From the NCBI RefSeq assembly GCF_031179145.1, contig NZ_JAPSIB010000009.1, forward strand, positions 1-64,000: a stretch of 64,000 nucleotides of DNA, given 5' to 3'. Below, piece by piece: positions 1 to 8,296 of the stretch; the first letter of the stretch is position 1, and every line of letters begins with the position of its first letter. Under the pieces are notes generated by a model. That model was not told the DNA's origin, made no database searches, and was given only the letters and a program-made list of their open reading frames with translations. This stretch comes from Brevibacterium sp. (GTDB lineage: Bacteria > Actinomycetota > Actinomycetes > Actinomycetales > Brevibacteriaceae). The position numbers and the translations under genes were made by a program.

Positions 1-110
1 CGGCGCCGGCGATGACACCGGTGAGGACTCGACGGCGACTCGGGCTGGCGGAGGTGCTTCGTGGGGACTCCATCGGCCCTCCCTTCGACGGGCAACCTTC
101 AGCGGGCAAC

Positions 111-142
111 GAAAAACCGGCCGGACCTTACGGTCCGGCCGG
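111..142 (-). terminator. Rho-independent terminator of tRNA-Gly
   Basis: A perfect 11-bp stem (117-127 with 132-142, loop TTAC) is followed, on the minus strand, by a run of five T residues. It lies directly 3' of the minus-strand tRNA-Gly. The upstream 1-110 bp holds no gene I can support. Confidence 0.85.
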
Positions 143-148
143 GATCGG

Positions 149-219
149 AGGGGATGACGGGAATCGAACCCGCACCATCAGTTTGGAAGACTGAGGCTCT
201 ACCATTGAGCTACATCCCC
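149..219 (-). tRNA. tRNA-Gly (anticodon TCC)
   Basis: The cloverleaf folds on the minus strand. The acceptor stem pairs GGGGATG with CATCCCC, the D stem is GCTC/GAGC, the anticodon stem TCAGT/ACTGA encloses loop CTTCCAA, and the T arm carries TTCGATT. The anticodon is TCC, so it reads GGA and GGG glycine codons. CCA is not encoded. A strong terminator follows. Confidence 0.97.
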
Positions 220-399
220 GTGCTGCGAATATGACTATAGTCGAGTCGCTCCTCGTCTTTCAAATCGCTTCGGCATGACCCGCGTCACACCCCCGCAGCG
301 GCTTTCGAACAACCGATTCTGTGACCTGCGACCTATTCTTGGGCTCGGCTGGTGACAACGTGCATCCACCCCCTGCTTGTGGTTAGATTGACTTCGTCG

Positions 400-473
400 C
401 GGGATGTGGCGCAGCTTGGTAGCGCATCTGTTTTGGGAACAGAGGGTCGCAGGTTCAAATCCTGTCATCCCGA
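400..473 (+). tRNA. tRNA-Pro (anticodon TGG)
   Basis: The 74-nt cloverleaf has acceptor CGGGATG/CATCCCG, an anticodon loop TTTTGGG giving anticodon TGG, and a T loop TTCAAAT. The discriminator base is A and CCA is not encoded. It is divergent from tRNA-Gly and is followed by a terminator. Confidence 0.97.
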
Positions 474-479
474 CGATTT

Positions 480-511
480 GAAGCCGTTCGGACTCCGGTC
501 CGGGCGGCTTC
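480..511 (+). terminator. Terminator of tRNA-Pro
   Basis: An outer stem GAAGCCG (480-486) / CGGCTTC (505-511) encloses a second stem CGGAC/GTCCG. A T-rich stretch follows. It begins 7 nt after the tRNA. Confidence 0.8.
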
Positions 512-546
512 TTCTGTCGGTGGCGGGCGGAGCCCGCGTGCTTCGG

Positions 547-629
547 ATGGGAAAGGGACTTCTAATGGGAAAGGGACCGAGATGACCAGGGTCGCGGAGG
601 CGGAGTCCTCACAGGCGGAGTCCTCACAA
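547..629 (+). repeat. Short tandem duplications at the 5' end of the RNase H gene
   Basis: Two duplications lie side by side. A 13-bp element ATGGGAAAGGGAC occurs at 547 and 565 (period 18) and doubles the purine-rich ribosome-binding region. A 15-bp unit beginning GCGGAGTCC occurs at 600-614 and 615-629 inside the coding region, giving the peptide repeat AESSQ-AESSQ near the protein's N-terminus. Confidence 0.8.
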
Positions 630-1406
630 TCAGAGTACGCACGAGCAGGGCTCGCACAGGACGGTCCGCTGCGCATCGGCACCGACGGCGCAGCCCGGAA
701 GAATCCGGGCCCTGCTGGATGGGCGTGGGTCGACGAACATGGAAACTACGCCGCCGGGTCATGGGTGAGGGAGACGAACAATGTCGCCGAGCTCACCGCG
801 ATCAAGATGGCACTGGCCGACCACCGGAACACGCCCCTGATCATCGAGTCGGACAGCCAGTATGCGATCAACTGCATCACCAAATGGGCGCCGGGCTGGC
901 GACGCAACCCGGCCAAGGCGGAGGGCAAGAAGAACCTCGACCTCATCTACTCGATCCTCGACCTGCTCGAGGATCGCGACCGAGCGGTGAAGTTCGTCTG
1001 GGTGCGCGGTCACGATGAGTCCAATGCCCATCCGCTCAACACGGCCGCGGATCTCCTGTCCGCACAGTTCGCCGACCGGCGCATCGATACAGCGCGAGTC
1101 TCAGGTCATCATGAGATCGACTGGGCCGTCCGCGCGGATGCGTCCACCGGCAGCTCTCGCGCAGGGAAGCAGAAGCGTTCGCGGAAGGGGCCGTGGGCGA
1201 CCCAGACCCAGATCGGACAGGAACTAGGACTGTCCTCGATCGCGGTGGGCAAGAAGCTCGAGCGGCTCGGTCTGCGCGCGGACAAGACGGCCACCCAGTC
1301 GGCTCTCGATGATGGCCTGGCGAAGGCCCGGAAGATGAAGACCGGCACCACCTTCTACGTCTGGCATTCGGCGAAAGTCACCCCGCTGCTCAGCGCCGCA
1401 GACTGA
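582..1406 (+). CDS. rnhA: Ribonuclease HI with C-terminal extension
   Basis: This enzyme degrades the RNA strand of RNA-DNA hybrids in the cytoplasm. The catalytic domain spans about residues 28-170 and shows the expected acidic residues: Asp in TDGA, Glu in VAELTA, Asp in ESDSQ, and a final His/Asp pair in AHPLNTAADLL. At 274 residues it is well over the roughly 155 of simple RNase HI. The extra C-terminal part (about 205-274) contains the patch GPWATQTQIGQELGL, which could be a small helical nucleic-acid-binding module; I do not recognise it. ATG 582 is preceded by GGGAAAGGGACCGAG. The gene carries tandem repeats at its 5' leader, N-terminus and stop codon. Family assignment is firm; the extension is not understood. 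Confidence 0.9.
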   Translation: MTRVAEAESSQAESSQSEYARAGLAQDGPLRIGTDGAARKNPGPAGWAWVDEHGNYAAGSWVRETNNVAELTAIKMALADHRNTPLIIESDSQYAINCITKWAPGWRRNPAKAEGKKNLDLIYSILDLLEDRDRAVKFVWVRGHDESNAHPLNTAADLLSAQFADRRIDTARVSGHHEIDWAVRADASTGSSRAGKQKRSRKGPWATQTQIGQELGLSSIAVGKKLERLGLRADKTATQSALDDGLAKARKMKTGTTFYVWHSAKVTPLLSAAD

Positions 1407-1480
1407 TCTGGCTGCGCTCGGGCTGATCTAGCCGCGCTCGGGCTGAGGTGGCCGCGTTCGGGCTGAGGTGGACGCGCTCG
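1401..1480 (+). repeat. 20-bp x4 tandem repeat carrying the rnhA stop codon
   Basis: Four contiguous 20-bp units occupy 1401-1420, 1421-1440, 1441-1460 and 1461-1480. The consensus is roughly GGCTGATCTGGCCGCGCTCG. The first unit contains the last codon and TGA stop of rnhA. All four keep CTGA at the same phase, so TGA recurs at 1404, 1424, 1444 and 1464, covering all three reading frames. Confidence 0.93.
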
Positions 1481-1539
1481 GAGTTCTCGGGATCCCGACT
1501 CCCACAGCGCTCCAGAATTCTCGTGTCAGGAGTGGCCGC

Positions 1540-1552
1540 TAATGTGAGGTCA
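1540..1552 (+). promoter_or_regulatory. Putative leaderless promoter of the HNH gene
   Basis: TAATGT (1540-1545) fits the actinobacterial -10 pattern TANNNT and lies 6 nt before ATG 1552, so transcription would start at or next to the A of the start codon. I see no convincing -35. Inference from spacing only. Confidence 0.4.
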
Positions 1553-2991
1553 TGGAGGCACACCCCGCATCCGACACCGTCACCGAGGCATCAGTCACCC
1601 TCGCCGAGGTGGATCGGTTCAGTGCGCTCCTCCGCGATCTGGCTCCCGCCAACACCGAACAGGACGCCCTGAAACGGATCACCGCGTTCGAAGAACTCAA
1701 GGCCACCCTCGCCGCAGCCCAGGCCAAGGAAGCCCTCGTCTTCGAACGTCTCCGCATCGACCGCGACGCCCTCAACCGGGTGCCGGCCGCCAAACGAGGG
1801 GTCCGGGCCGGTGATGAGATCGGATTCGCGAGGAAGACCAGCCCCGGATCGGGGCGGAAGTTCCTCACCACCGCGCGCACCCTCACCGACCTTCCACACA
1901 CCTTCGACGCTCTGAAGACCGGGGTCATCAGTGAAGCCAAGGCGAAGACCATCGCCGACGAACTCACAGACCTCGGCCCATCCGATCGCCGGGCAGTGGA
2001 CCACCGCATGCGCAACAGTCTCGGTGACGCCGGCATCAAGAGCCTGCGCCACGAAGCCCGTGCCCTGGCAGTCGAACTCGCCGCAGACGATGCCGCACAG
2101 CAGACAGCTCAAGCCGTCGCGAATCGCCGAGTGACCGTGACCTCCCTGACCAATGGGATGGGACACGTCTCTGCCACCGTGCCTCTCGTCCAAGCCATCG
2201 CCGCCTATGAAGGGCTCAAGACCGCCGCGGATTCCATCATGGCCCAGGGTGATGCCGACGGTCGCCGGCACAGCCAGGTGATGACCGACGTGTTCGTCGA
2301 ACGACTCACCGGTCAGGACACTGCCGACGCCGTCCCCGTTGAGGTGCTCCTCGTCATCGAAGCCGAATCCCTGCTGTCTGTCGGACAGGTGCCCGCTTGG
2401 TTGCCGGGGTACGGTTCACTGCCGGCGAAGACGGCGCGCAACTACATCGCTGGGAACACAGGGCGAGTGTTCCTTCGCCGCCTCTTCACCACGCCCCACG
2501 ACGGACAACTCGTGGGGATGGAGTCGCGCGGCCGGGTGTTCCCCGAACTGCTGCGCCGGATGATCGTCCTCCGCGACGATGTCTGCCGCACCCCCTGGTG
2601 CGATGCGCCGATCAGGCATGCCGACCACACCACTCCGGTCGCCGCTGGTGGGCAGACGGAATGGACGAATTCGTCAGGTCTGTGCGCCAGCTGCAATTAC
2701 GCCAAGGAGCATCCGGGTTGGCGTCATGACATCGACGGAGATGATCTCATCGTCGCCACTCCCGCGGGTCAGCGTTATCGGGCGGGGCCGCGTCCAGTGG
2801 TGACGAAGATGAGCATCCCACGCCGAGCACCGACCACCCCTGACGGCAAGAGGGATTGGAAGCAGGCCCTGGCCGGTTTCCTCAGGCCCGCGCCTCCACC
2901 ACCCCCGCGATCTCAGCCGAATCCACCATCGTCAGACATCAGCTGGCTCGAACACCACTTCCGTACTCGGATCCTCCCCGACTCCGGGTGA
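1552..2991 (+). CDS. DUF222 / HNH endonuclease family protein
   Basis: The protein has 479 residues. An alpha-helical DUF222-type region fills about residues 15-300, and an HNH nuclease signature near residues 340-390 includes CRTPWCD, RHADHTTP and LCASCNYAKEHPGW, with paired Cys and His residues that would bind a zinc/metal centre. The family (13E12-like) is very common and often multicopy in Actinomycetota; its biological role is uncertain, with mobile or phage-derived origin suggested for some members. A proline-rich tail runs near residues 450-465. The start is ATG, probably leaderless. It is convergent with the following alcohol dehydrogenase, 43 bp away. No neighbouring integrase or transposase was found. 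Confidence 0.85.
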   Translation: MEAHPASDTVTEASVTLAEVDRFSALLRDLAPANTEQDALKRITAFEELKATLAAAQAKEALVFERLRIDRDALNRVPAAKRGVRAGDEIGFARKTSPGSGRKFLTTARTLTDLPHTFDALKTGVISEAKAKTIADELTDLGPSDRRAVDHRMRNSLGDAGIKSLRHEARALAVELAADDAAQQTAQAVANRRVTVTSLTNGMGHVSATVPLVQAIAAYEGLKTAADSIMAQGDADGRRHSQVMTDVFVERLTGQDTADAVPVEVLLVIEAESLLSVGQVPAWLPGYGSLPAKTARNYIAGNTGRVFLRRLFTTPHDGQLVGMESRGRVFPELLRRMIVLRDDVCRTPWCDAPIRHADHTTPVAAGGQTEWTNSSGLCASCNYAKEHPGWRHDIDGDDLIVATPAGQRYRAGPRPVVTKMSIPRRAPTTPDGKRDWKQALAGFLRPAPPPPPRSQPNPPSSDISWLEHHFRTRILPDSG

Positions 2992-3034
2992 GGCAGAGCG
3001 CGTCTCCCACAGCCCACCCACGGAAGTCCGCGGC

Positions 3035-4147
3035 TCACTTCTGGAAGTCGATGACCTGCCGCACCACGGTACCGTCGGCCAAGGCGTCGAGGGCTTCGTT
3101 GATCTCATGCAGTCCAATGGTGTCGGAGATCAACTCCTCGACCGGCAGCTTCCCGTCGCGCCACAACTGCGCGTAGATGGGAATGTCCCGACTGGGAACG
3201 GCCGAACCGAGGTACGAGCCGATGACGGTCCGCGCCTCCGCCGTCAGCGTCACGGGGGTGATACGGGATTCCGCGTCCGGTGCAGGCAGCCCGACGGTCA
3301 CCGTTGTGCCGCCCACCGCTGTGGCCGCGAAGGCGGTTTCGAAGGCCAGCGGATGTCCGGCGCATTCGACCACCACGGCAGCCCGGCGATCACCGAGCTC
3401 CTCGGGGGTGAAGACTTCGGCGGCACCCAGTTCCTTCGCGCGGGCCAGCTTGTCGGGATTCGCATCAACGCCGATCACGCCGCCGGTCTCGATGCTCAGG
3501 GCGGTCAGCAGCGCCGCCATCCCGACACCGCCGAGACCGACGATCATGACTTCGTCCTCCGGGCCAGGTGCTCCCGCATTGAGGACGGCGCCGCCACCCG
3601 TGAGCACCGCGCAGCCAAGCACCGCGGCGATCGGAGCCGGGACATCGGCGCCGACCGGCACCAGAGAGGCCCGGTTGACGACGGCGTGAGTGGAGAACAC
3701 CGACGCGCCGAGGTGGTGGAGCACCTCAGCGCCGTCGGCCTCGTGCAGCCGTACCTTGTGACCGTCGAAAGGCAGTGTCCCCGCGGTGTTGGTGGCGCTG
3801 CCAGGCGTACAGGGCAGCTTGCCGTTCGTAAGGCAATTGGCACATTCTCCGCAGCGCGGCAGGAACACGGTCACGACCTGGTCGCCAACGTGGAGGTCGT
3901 CGACGCCGGTGCCAAGGCGCTCGACGAGTCCCGCTCCTTCGTGGCCGAGCAGCATCGGCAGAGGTCGGGGCCGGTTGCCGTCGACGACCGAGAGATCAGA
4001 GTGACAGACGCCTGCTGCGGTGAGCCGGATGAGCACTTCGCCCGGGCCGGGGTCGTCAAGCTCAAGCTCTTCGATGCACAGGGGCCGTGAGCGTGCGTAA
4101 GGGCGCTCGGCCCCCGTCGTCCGCAGCACTGCCCCCGAGATCTTCAC
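3035..4147 (-). CDS. Zinc-dependent alcohol dehydrogenase (MDR family)
   Basis: This is a medium-chain dehydrogenase/reductase of 370 residues that oxidises alcohols with NAD(P). Catalytic zinc ligands are visible in AAGVCHSD and LLGHEGAG. The structural zinc lobe is CGECANCLTNGKLPC near residue 100. A Rossmann motif GLGGVG lies near residue 205. The complete structural-zinc site puts it with class III-like or NDMA-type alcohol dehydrogenases rather than quinone oxidoreductases. The substrate cannot be inferred. The start is GTG at 4147, overlapping the rpiB stop by 4 bp (GTGA), so the gene is translationally coupled to rpiB and is the last gene of that minus-strand unit. Confidence 0.88.
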   Translation of the reverse strand: MKISGAVLRTTGAERPYARSRPLCIEELELDDPGPGEVLIRLTAAGVCHSDLSVVDGNRPRPLPMLLGHEGAGLVERLGTGVDDLHVGDQVVTVFLPRCGECANCLTNGKLPCTPGSATNTAGTLPFDGHKVRLHEADGAEVLHHLGASVFSTHAVVNRASLVPVGADVPAPIAAVLGCAVLTGGGAVLNAGAPGPEDEVMIVGLGGVGMAALLTALSIETGGVIGVDANPDKLARAKELGAAEVFTPEELGDRRAAVVVECAGHPLAFETAFAATAVGGTTVTVGLPAPDAESRITPVTLTAEARTVIGSYLGSAVPSRDIPIYAQLWRDGKLPVEELISDTIGLHEINEALDALADGTVVRQVIDFQK

Positions 4148-4617
4148 AGTGCGTCCTGACCCTTGTCCTCGTAGTCGGCCATGATCGTGATCCGGCGCTC
4201 ATGCCGTTCGTCACCCGAGAACGGTTCGGCAAGGAATGCGTCGACGATGGCGAGCGCTTCCTCTTCCGAAAGCTGACGGGCTCCCACCGACACGATCTGG
4301 GCGTTGTTGTGCTGGCGGGCGAGCTTTGCGATCTCCGGGTTCCAGGCCAGTGCGGTGCGCGCACCCTTGACCTTGTTCGCTGCCATCTGCTCACCGTTAC
4401 CGGAACCTCCGATGACCACTCCGAGAGCCTCGACGCCGTCATTGACATCGTCGACGACAGCTTGTGCAGCCTCGATGCAGAACGCGGGGTAATCGTCGAG
4501 CGCATCGTATTCGAACGCGCCGTGGTCGACGACCTGGTGTCCGGCCTCGCCGAGGTGGGCCTTGAGGACCTCTTTGAATTCGAAGCCTGCGTGGTCGGTG
4601 CCGAGATGAACCTTCAT
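4144..4617 (-). CDS. rpiB: Ribose-5-phosphate isomerase B
   Basis: RpiB interconverts ribose-5-phosphate and ribulose-5-phosphate in the non-oxidative pentose phosphate pathway. The 157-residue protein begins MKVHLGTDHAGFEFK and contains the family features VIGGSGNGEQMAANKV, HNNAQIVSVGAR and a C-terminal GDERHERRI. The Ser of GGSGNG sits where mycobacterial RpiB also lacks the Cys base of the E. coli type. ATG 4617 is preceded by AGGAGCATCC. The reading frame stays open far upstream but runs through tandem repeats and is not coding. Order rpiB - DsbA-like - pepN (divergent) matches the mycobacterial Rv2465c-Rv2467 region. Confidence 0.95.
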   Translation of the reverse strand: MKVHLGTDHAGFEFKEVLKAHLGEAGHQVVDHGAFEYDALDDYPAFCIEAAQAVVDDVNDGVEALGVVIGGSGNGEQMAANKVKGARTALAWNPEIAKLARQHNNAQIVSVGARQLSEEEALAIVDAFLAEPFSGDERHERRITIMADYEDKGQDAL

Positions 4618-4674
4618 GGATGCTCCTTCGAGCCGTGGGACGGCCAATTGAGTGGGATGGCCAGTGGTCTGGAC

Positions 4675-4824
4675 CTGTCGGTTGTCTGGATCTGTCGTGT
4701 GTGGAGAAGAGTGGTTCTGTCGTCTGTGCGAGGTAGAGCGAAACTGTCGTCTGTGCGAGGTAGAGCGAATCTGTCGTATGTCTGGAGAGGAGCGACTCTG
4801 CCGGTTGTGTGAGGCAGAACGGCC
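4675..4824 (-). repeat. 27-bp tandem repeat array between the DsbA-like gene and rpiB
   Basis: Degenerate units start at 4675 (17 bp), 4692 (25 bp), 4717, 4744, 4771 and 4798 (27 bp each). The units at 4717 and 4744 differ only at the last base. The array begins 1 bp after the stop codon of the DsbA-like gene and fills almost all of the intergenic space up to the rpiB ribosome-binding site. On the minus strand each unit ends CGACAG or CGGCAG, resembling the CGACTG that spans the gene's terminal codons. Confidence 0.9.
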
Positions 4825-4825
4825 G

Positions 4826-5431
4826 TCAGTCGAAGATCGGGCCCTTGTCGCGAGTCCGCTTGAGTTCGAAGAAGCCCGGCGTCGAGGCGACGGCGACGAC
4901 TCCGTCGAAGAGCCGACCGGCGTCCTCACCCTTGGGCGCAGGGGTCACGACGGGGCCGAAGAAGGCGGTTCCCGCCACACGGCAGATCGGCGTGCCCACA
5001 TCGGCTCCGACGAGGGAGAGCCCTTCGTCGTGCGAGGCCTGCAGGACCTGGTCGAAGTCATCGCGCGCACCGAATTCGGTGAGCTCGGCGGGCAGACCCA
5101 GCTCCTCCAGCGCCAGGGCAGTGGCCTTGTCGAAGTCCCTCTCGCCACCGGGGTGGATGCGAGTGCCGATCGCGGTGTAGAGCGGTTCGGCGATCTCTTC
5201 CCCGTGCTTCTCGATAGCCGCGGTGACCACACGCATGGGTGAGAGTGTGCGATCGATGAGCTCGCGGTAATCGGGGTCGAGCTCCTTGTCACGGTTGAGG
5301 ATGTTCAGACTCATGACGTGGAACTTCACATCGACATCGCGCACTTTCGCGACCTCCAGCGCCCAGCGCGACGTCATCCACGCCCACGGGCAGGCGACGT
5401 CGAACCATAGGTCAAGAGTTTCTCTGCTCAA
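4826..5431 (-). CDS. DsbA-family oxidoreductase, Rv2466c (mycothiol-dependent reductase) type
   Basis: A thioredoxin-fold protein of 201 residues closely resembling mycobacterial Rv2466c: conserved blocks include LWFDVACPWAW near residue 10, EVAKVRD, FHVMSLNILN, PLYTAIGTRIH, VGTPI, AFFGPV and FFELKRTR. In Rv2466c the active site is CPWC; here it is CPWA, so the resolving cysteine is missing and a monothiol mechanism using mycothiol is likely. TTG 5431 was chosen because GAGGAGCG precedes it and the fold begins immediately; upstream codons in frame lack homology. It is divergent from pepN, with about 190 bp between. Its 3' end is followed at once by a tandem repeat. Confidence 0.88.
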   Translation of the reverse strand: MSRETLDLWFDVACPWAWMTSRWALEVAKVRDVDVKFHVMSLNILNRDKELDPDYRELIDRTLSPMRVVTAAIEKHGEEIAEPLYTAIGTRIHPGGERDFDKATALALEELGLPAELTEFGARDDFDQVLQASHDEGLSLVGADVGTPICRVAGTAFFGPVVTPAPKGEDAGRLFDGVVAVASTPGFFELKRTRDKGPIFD

Positions 5432-5622
5432 TTTCGCTCCTCGATCGCAGCGTCGCGGGCCCTCACCCGTGATCTCCTCACCCAATCTAGCAAGCATCGG
5501 TGGAGGCTTTGAATACGCGGCACCGGAACGGGCGAATCGGCGCACCCCACAGGACGGGAAACCGGAAGGGTCCATGAAAGAATGACGAAGTACACCCGGT
5601 CCCAATGCGGAGGACACCCGAA

Positions 5623-8283
5623 GTGCCCCAACACAACCTCACCCGCGAGGAAGCACGCAGTCGTTCGTCCCACATCACTGTTTCGAGCTACGAGGTCACT
5701 GTGGTCCTCGACGGCCAGGGCGAGCATTTCCGAGTCCGCTCCCGCACCCGCTTCACCGCCGAGCCGCGATCGACGACCTTCATCGACGCGATCACCGCCA
5801 GCGTCGAACGCATCCAGCTCAACGGCCTTGACCTCGAGATCGCCGAGGTCGTCTCCCCCGCCCGCATCACGCTGCCGGAGCTGGCCGCGGAGAACGAGCT
5901 CGTCATCGACGCCCACTTCCACTACATGAACACCGGCGAGGGCATGCACCGGTTCGTCGACCCCATCGACGACGAGACCTATCTCTACACCCAGTTCGAG
6001 GTGCCCGACGCCCGGCGCGTCTTCCCCGTGTTCGAGCAGCCCGACCTCAAGGCGTCGTACTCCTTCACCGTCGTCGCTCCCGAGCACTGGACGGTCGTGT
6101 CGAACTCCCCCACTCCGAATCCGGCCGATCCCGCCGAGGTCTTCGCCGACCTCGGCGAGAACCCGATCCCCGGCACCTCGGTGTGGCAGTTCGCCCCGAC
6201 CACTCCGATCTCGTCCTACATCACCGCGATCGTGGCCGGTCCCTACAAAAGCGTCCACTCGGAGATCATCTCCTCCGATGGTTCCCCCGTCCCACTGGGT
6301 CTGTACGCCAGGGCGTCGCTGTTCGAGCACCTCGACGCGGAGAATCTGTTCGCAATCACCCGCGCGGGCTTCGAGTTCTTCGAGCGTGAGTTCGGCACCG
6401 CCTACCCCTTCGAGAAGTACGACCAGCTCTTCGTGCCCGAGTTCAACGCCGGCGCCATGGAGAACGCTGGCGCGGTGACGATCCTCGAGAACTACATCTT
6501 CCGCTCTCGTCCCACCGAGGCATTGGTTGAACGCCGTGCGGTGACCGTTCTCCATGAACTCGCCCACATGTGGTTCGGAGATCTCGTGACCATGCGGTGG
6601 TGGAACGACCTGTGGCTCAACGAGTCCTTCGCGGAGTTCATGTCGACTCTCGCCACCGCCGAGGCGACCAAGTTCTCCGAGGCCTGGACGACCTTCGCGA
6701 CGATCGAGAAGTCATGGGCCTACCGGCAGGACCAACTCCCGAGCACGCACCCGATCGTCGCGCCCATCGACGATCTCGCCGATGTCGAGGTCAACTTCGA
6801 CGGCATCACGTACGCCAAAGGCGCCTCTGTGCTCAAGCAGCTTGTCGCCTGGGTCGGCAGAGCGGAGTTCTTCGCCGGCCTCCAGGCGTACTTCCGCCGC
6901 TTCGCCTGGTCGAACACCGAACTGAGCGACCTCCTCGATGAGCTCGAGGCCACCAGCGGCAGAGACCTCACCACCTGGTCGAAGCTGTGGCTCGAGGAGT
7001 CAGGAATCAACCTGATCACCGCAGAGGTCGAGACCGAGACCTCCCCGGACACCGGCGCCGAGGTGGTGTCGGCGTTGCGTGTGAGACAGACCCCGTGGAT
7101 CCTCGAGGGCCAGCCCGTCCCTTCTCTGCGCCCGCATCGCCTCGCGGTCGGGTTCTACTCCGATGATGGGACCGGCGCGCTCGTGCGCACGCACTCGCTG
7201 CCCATCGACATCGATTCGGCAGAGACCCTCGTCGCCGAGGCGCGCGGGCTCGCGAAGCCCGACGTCATCATCGTCAACGACGCCGACCTCACGTATGCCA
7301 AGGTGCGCTTCGATGAGCGCAGCATGGAGGTCGCCGCTGCCCGGTTGAGTGACTTCGACTACTCGCTGACCCAGCTGCTCGTCCTCAACACCCTCTGGGA
7401 CAGCGTGCGCGACGGGGAACGCCCGGTCCAGGACTACATCGACGTCGTGCTCACCCACCTGGCCGCGATCACCCACTCGTCCGGGCTTCTCATGCAGATG
7501 CGTCAGCTCGACACCGCGGTGACGGCCTATCTGCCGCCGGAGGCACGCACCCACGCCCACGCCGAGGTGGCCGCTCGTCTGCTCGAACTGCTCGATTCCG
7601 TGACTCCCGGAACGGATCAAGTCTTCCAGTTCGTCCAGGGCTTCATCCGTCACGCCCGGACCGAGGAGCAGATCAACCGTCTGCGGTCGTGGCTCGAGGG
7701 CGCAGACGAGACGATCTTCGGGGTCACCCTCGACACGGACCTGCGGTGGGAGATCCTCATCGCACTCGCCGGCCGCGATGCCTGTGAGGACGCGGCGATC
7801 ACCTCGGCGTCCAAGGACGATCCGAGCGCCACCGGTCAGCGACAGGCCGCGACCGCTCGCGCCGCCCGGCCCACCTCGGCGGCGAAGACCAGGGCATTCA
7901 CTCGCATGATCGACGATATCGACCTCCCCAACTCGGAACTCGGCGCCTTGGCGAATGGCTTTCCGCGGGGTCTGCAGCAGTCGGACGGGGAATTGATCCG
8001 CGCCGAGGAACCGCTGCAGGACTTCGCCTCCGAGTACTTCCAGCGGGTGTCGGGATGGTGGGAGACGCGGACCTTGGAGATGGCGCAGACGATGACTGTG
8101 CAGCTCTTCCCGCCGGCGGGTGAACGGACCGTGTCCCAGGCCAGGCAGTGGTTGGCCGATCATCCGGCGGCTCCCAAGGGTTTGCTGCGACTGATGCGCG
8201 AGAACCTCGCCAACGCCGAGCGGGCGCTGTCGGTTCAGCGAATGTCCAGCGACTCCGAGGAAGCGTTGACCTACAGCCGTTAG
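5623..8283 (+). CDS. pepN: Aminopeptidase N (M1 family)
   Basis: A cytosolic zinc metallopeptidase that removes N-terminal residues from peptides. In the 886-residue protein the substrate-recognition motif GAMEN lies near residue 280, and the gluzincin motif HELAH followed 18 residues later by NES lies near 311-335. The C-terminal ERAP1-like helical domain fills the last 330 residues. GTG 5623 is preferred over ATG 5605 because GGAGGACACCCGAA precedes it and the protein then begins PQHNLTREEA, as in other actinobacterial PepN. mscS follows after 13 bp, so the genes are probably cotranscribed. Confidence 0.95.
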   Translation: MPQHNLTREEARSRSSHITVSSYEVTVVLDGQGEHFRVRSRTRFTAEPRSTTFIDAITASVERIQLNGLDLEIAEVVSPARITLPELAAENELVIDAHFHYMNTGEGMHRFVDPIDDETYLYTQFEVPDARRVFPVFEQPDLKASYSFTVVAPEHWTVVSNSPTPNPADPAEVFADLGENPIPGTSVWQFAPTTPISSYITAIVAGPYKSVHSEIISSDGSPVPLGLYARASLFEHLDAENLFAITRAGFEFFEREFGTAYPFEKYDQLFVPEFNAGAMENAGAVTILENYIFRSRPTEALVERRAVTVLHELAHMWFGDLVTMRWWNDLWLNESFAEFMSTLATAEATKFSEAWTTFATIEKSWAYRQDQLPSTHPIVAPIDDLADVEVNFDGITYAKGASVLKQLVAWVGRAEFFAGLQAYFRRFAWSNTELSDLLDELEATSGRDLTTWSKLWLEESGINLITAEVETETSPDTGAEVVSALRVRQTPWILEGQPVPSLRPHRLAVGFYSDDGTGALVRTHSLPIDIDSAETLVAEARGLAKPDVIIVNDADLTYAKVRFDERSMEVAAARLSDFDYSLTQLLVLNTLWDSVRDGERPVQDYIDVVLTHLAAITHSSGLLMQMRQLDTAVTAYLPPEARTHAHAEVAARLLELLDSVTPGTDQVFQFVQGFIRHARTEEQINRLRSWLEGADETIFGVTLDTDLRWEILIALAGRDACEDAAITSASKDDPSATGQRQAATARAARPTSAAKTRAFTRMIDDIDLPNSELGALANGFPRGLQQSDGELIRAEEPLQDFASEYFQRVSGWWETRTLEMAQTMTVQLFPPAGERTVSQARQWLADHPAAPKGLLRLMRENLANAERALSVQRMSSDSEEALTYSR

Positions 8284-8296
8284 AGTCGGAAGCATC

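Noticed and set aside
1-110. Open frame running in from the left edge with a Gly/Asp-rich reading
   Set aside because: It crosses the tRNA-Gly terminator and resembles no protein I know; codon pattern alone is not enough to call the end of a gene.
1552-2991. HNH gene as part of a mobile element
   Set aside because: No integrase, transposase, terminal repeats or attachment site was seen nearby, and base composition looks like the neighbours.
4618-4929. N-terminal extension of RpiB
   Set aside because: The frame is open only because the 27-bp repeats are multiples of three; ATG 4617 has a strong ribosome-binding site and gives the standard RpiB N-terminus.
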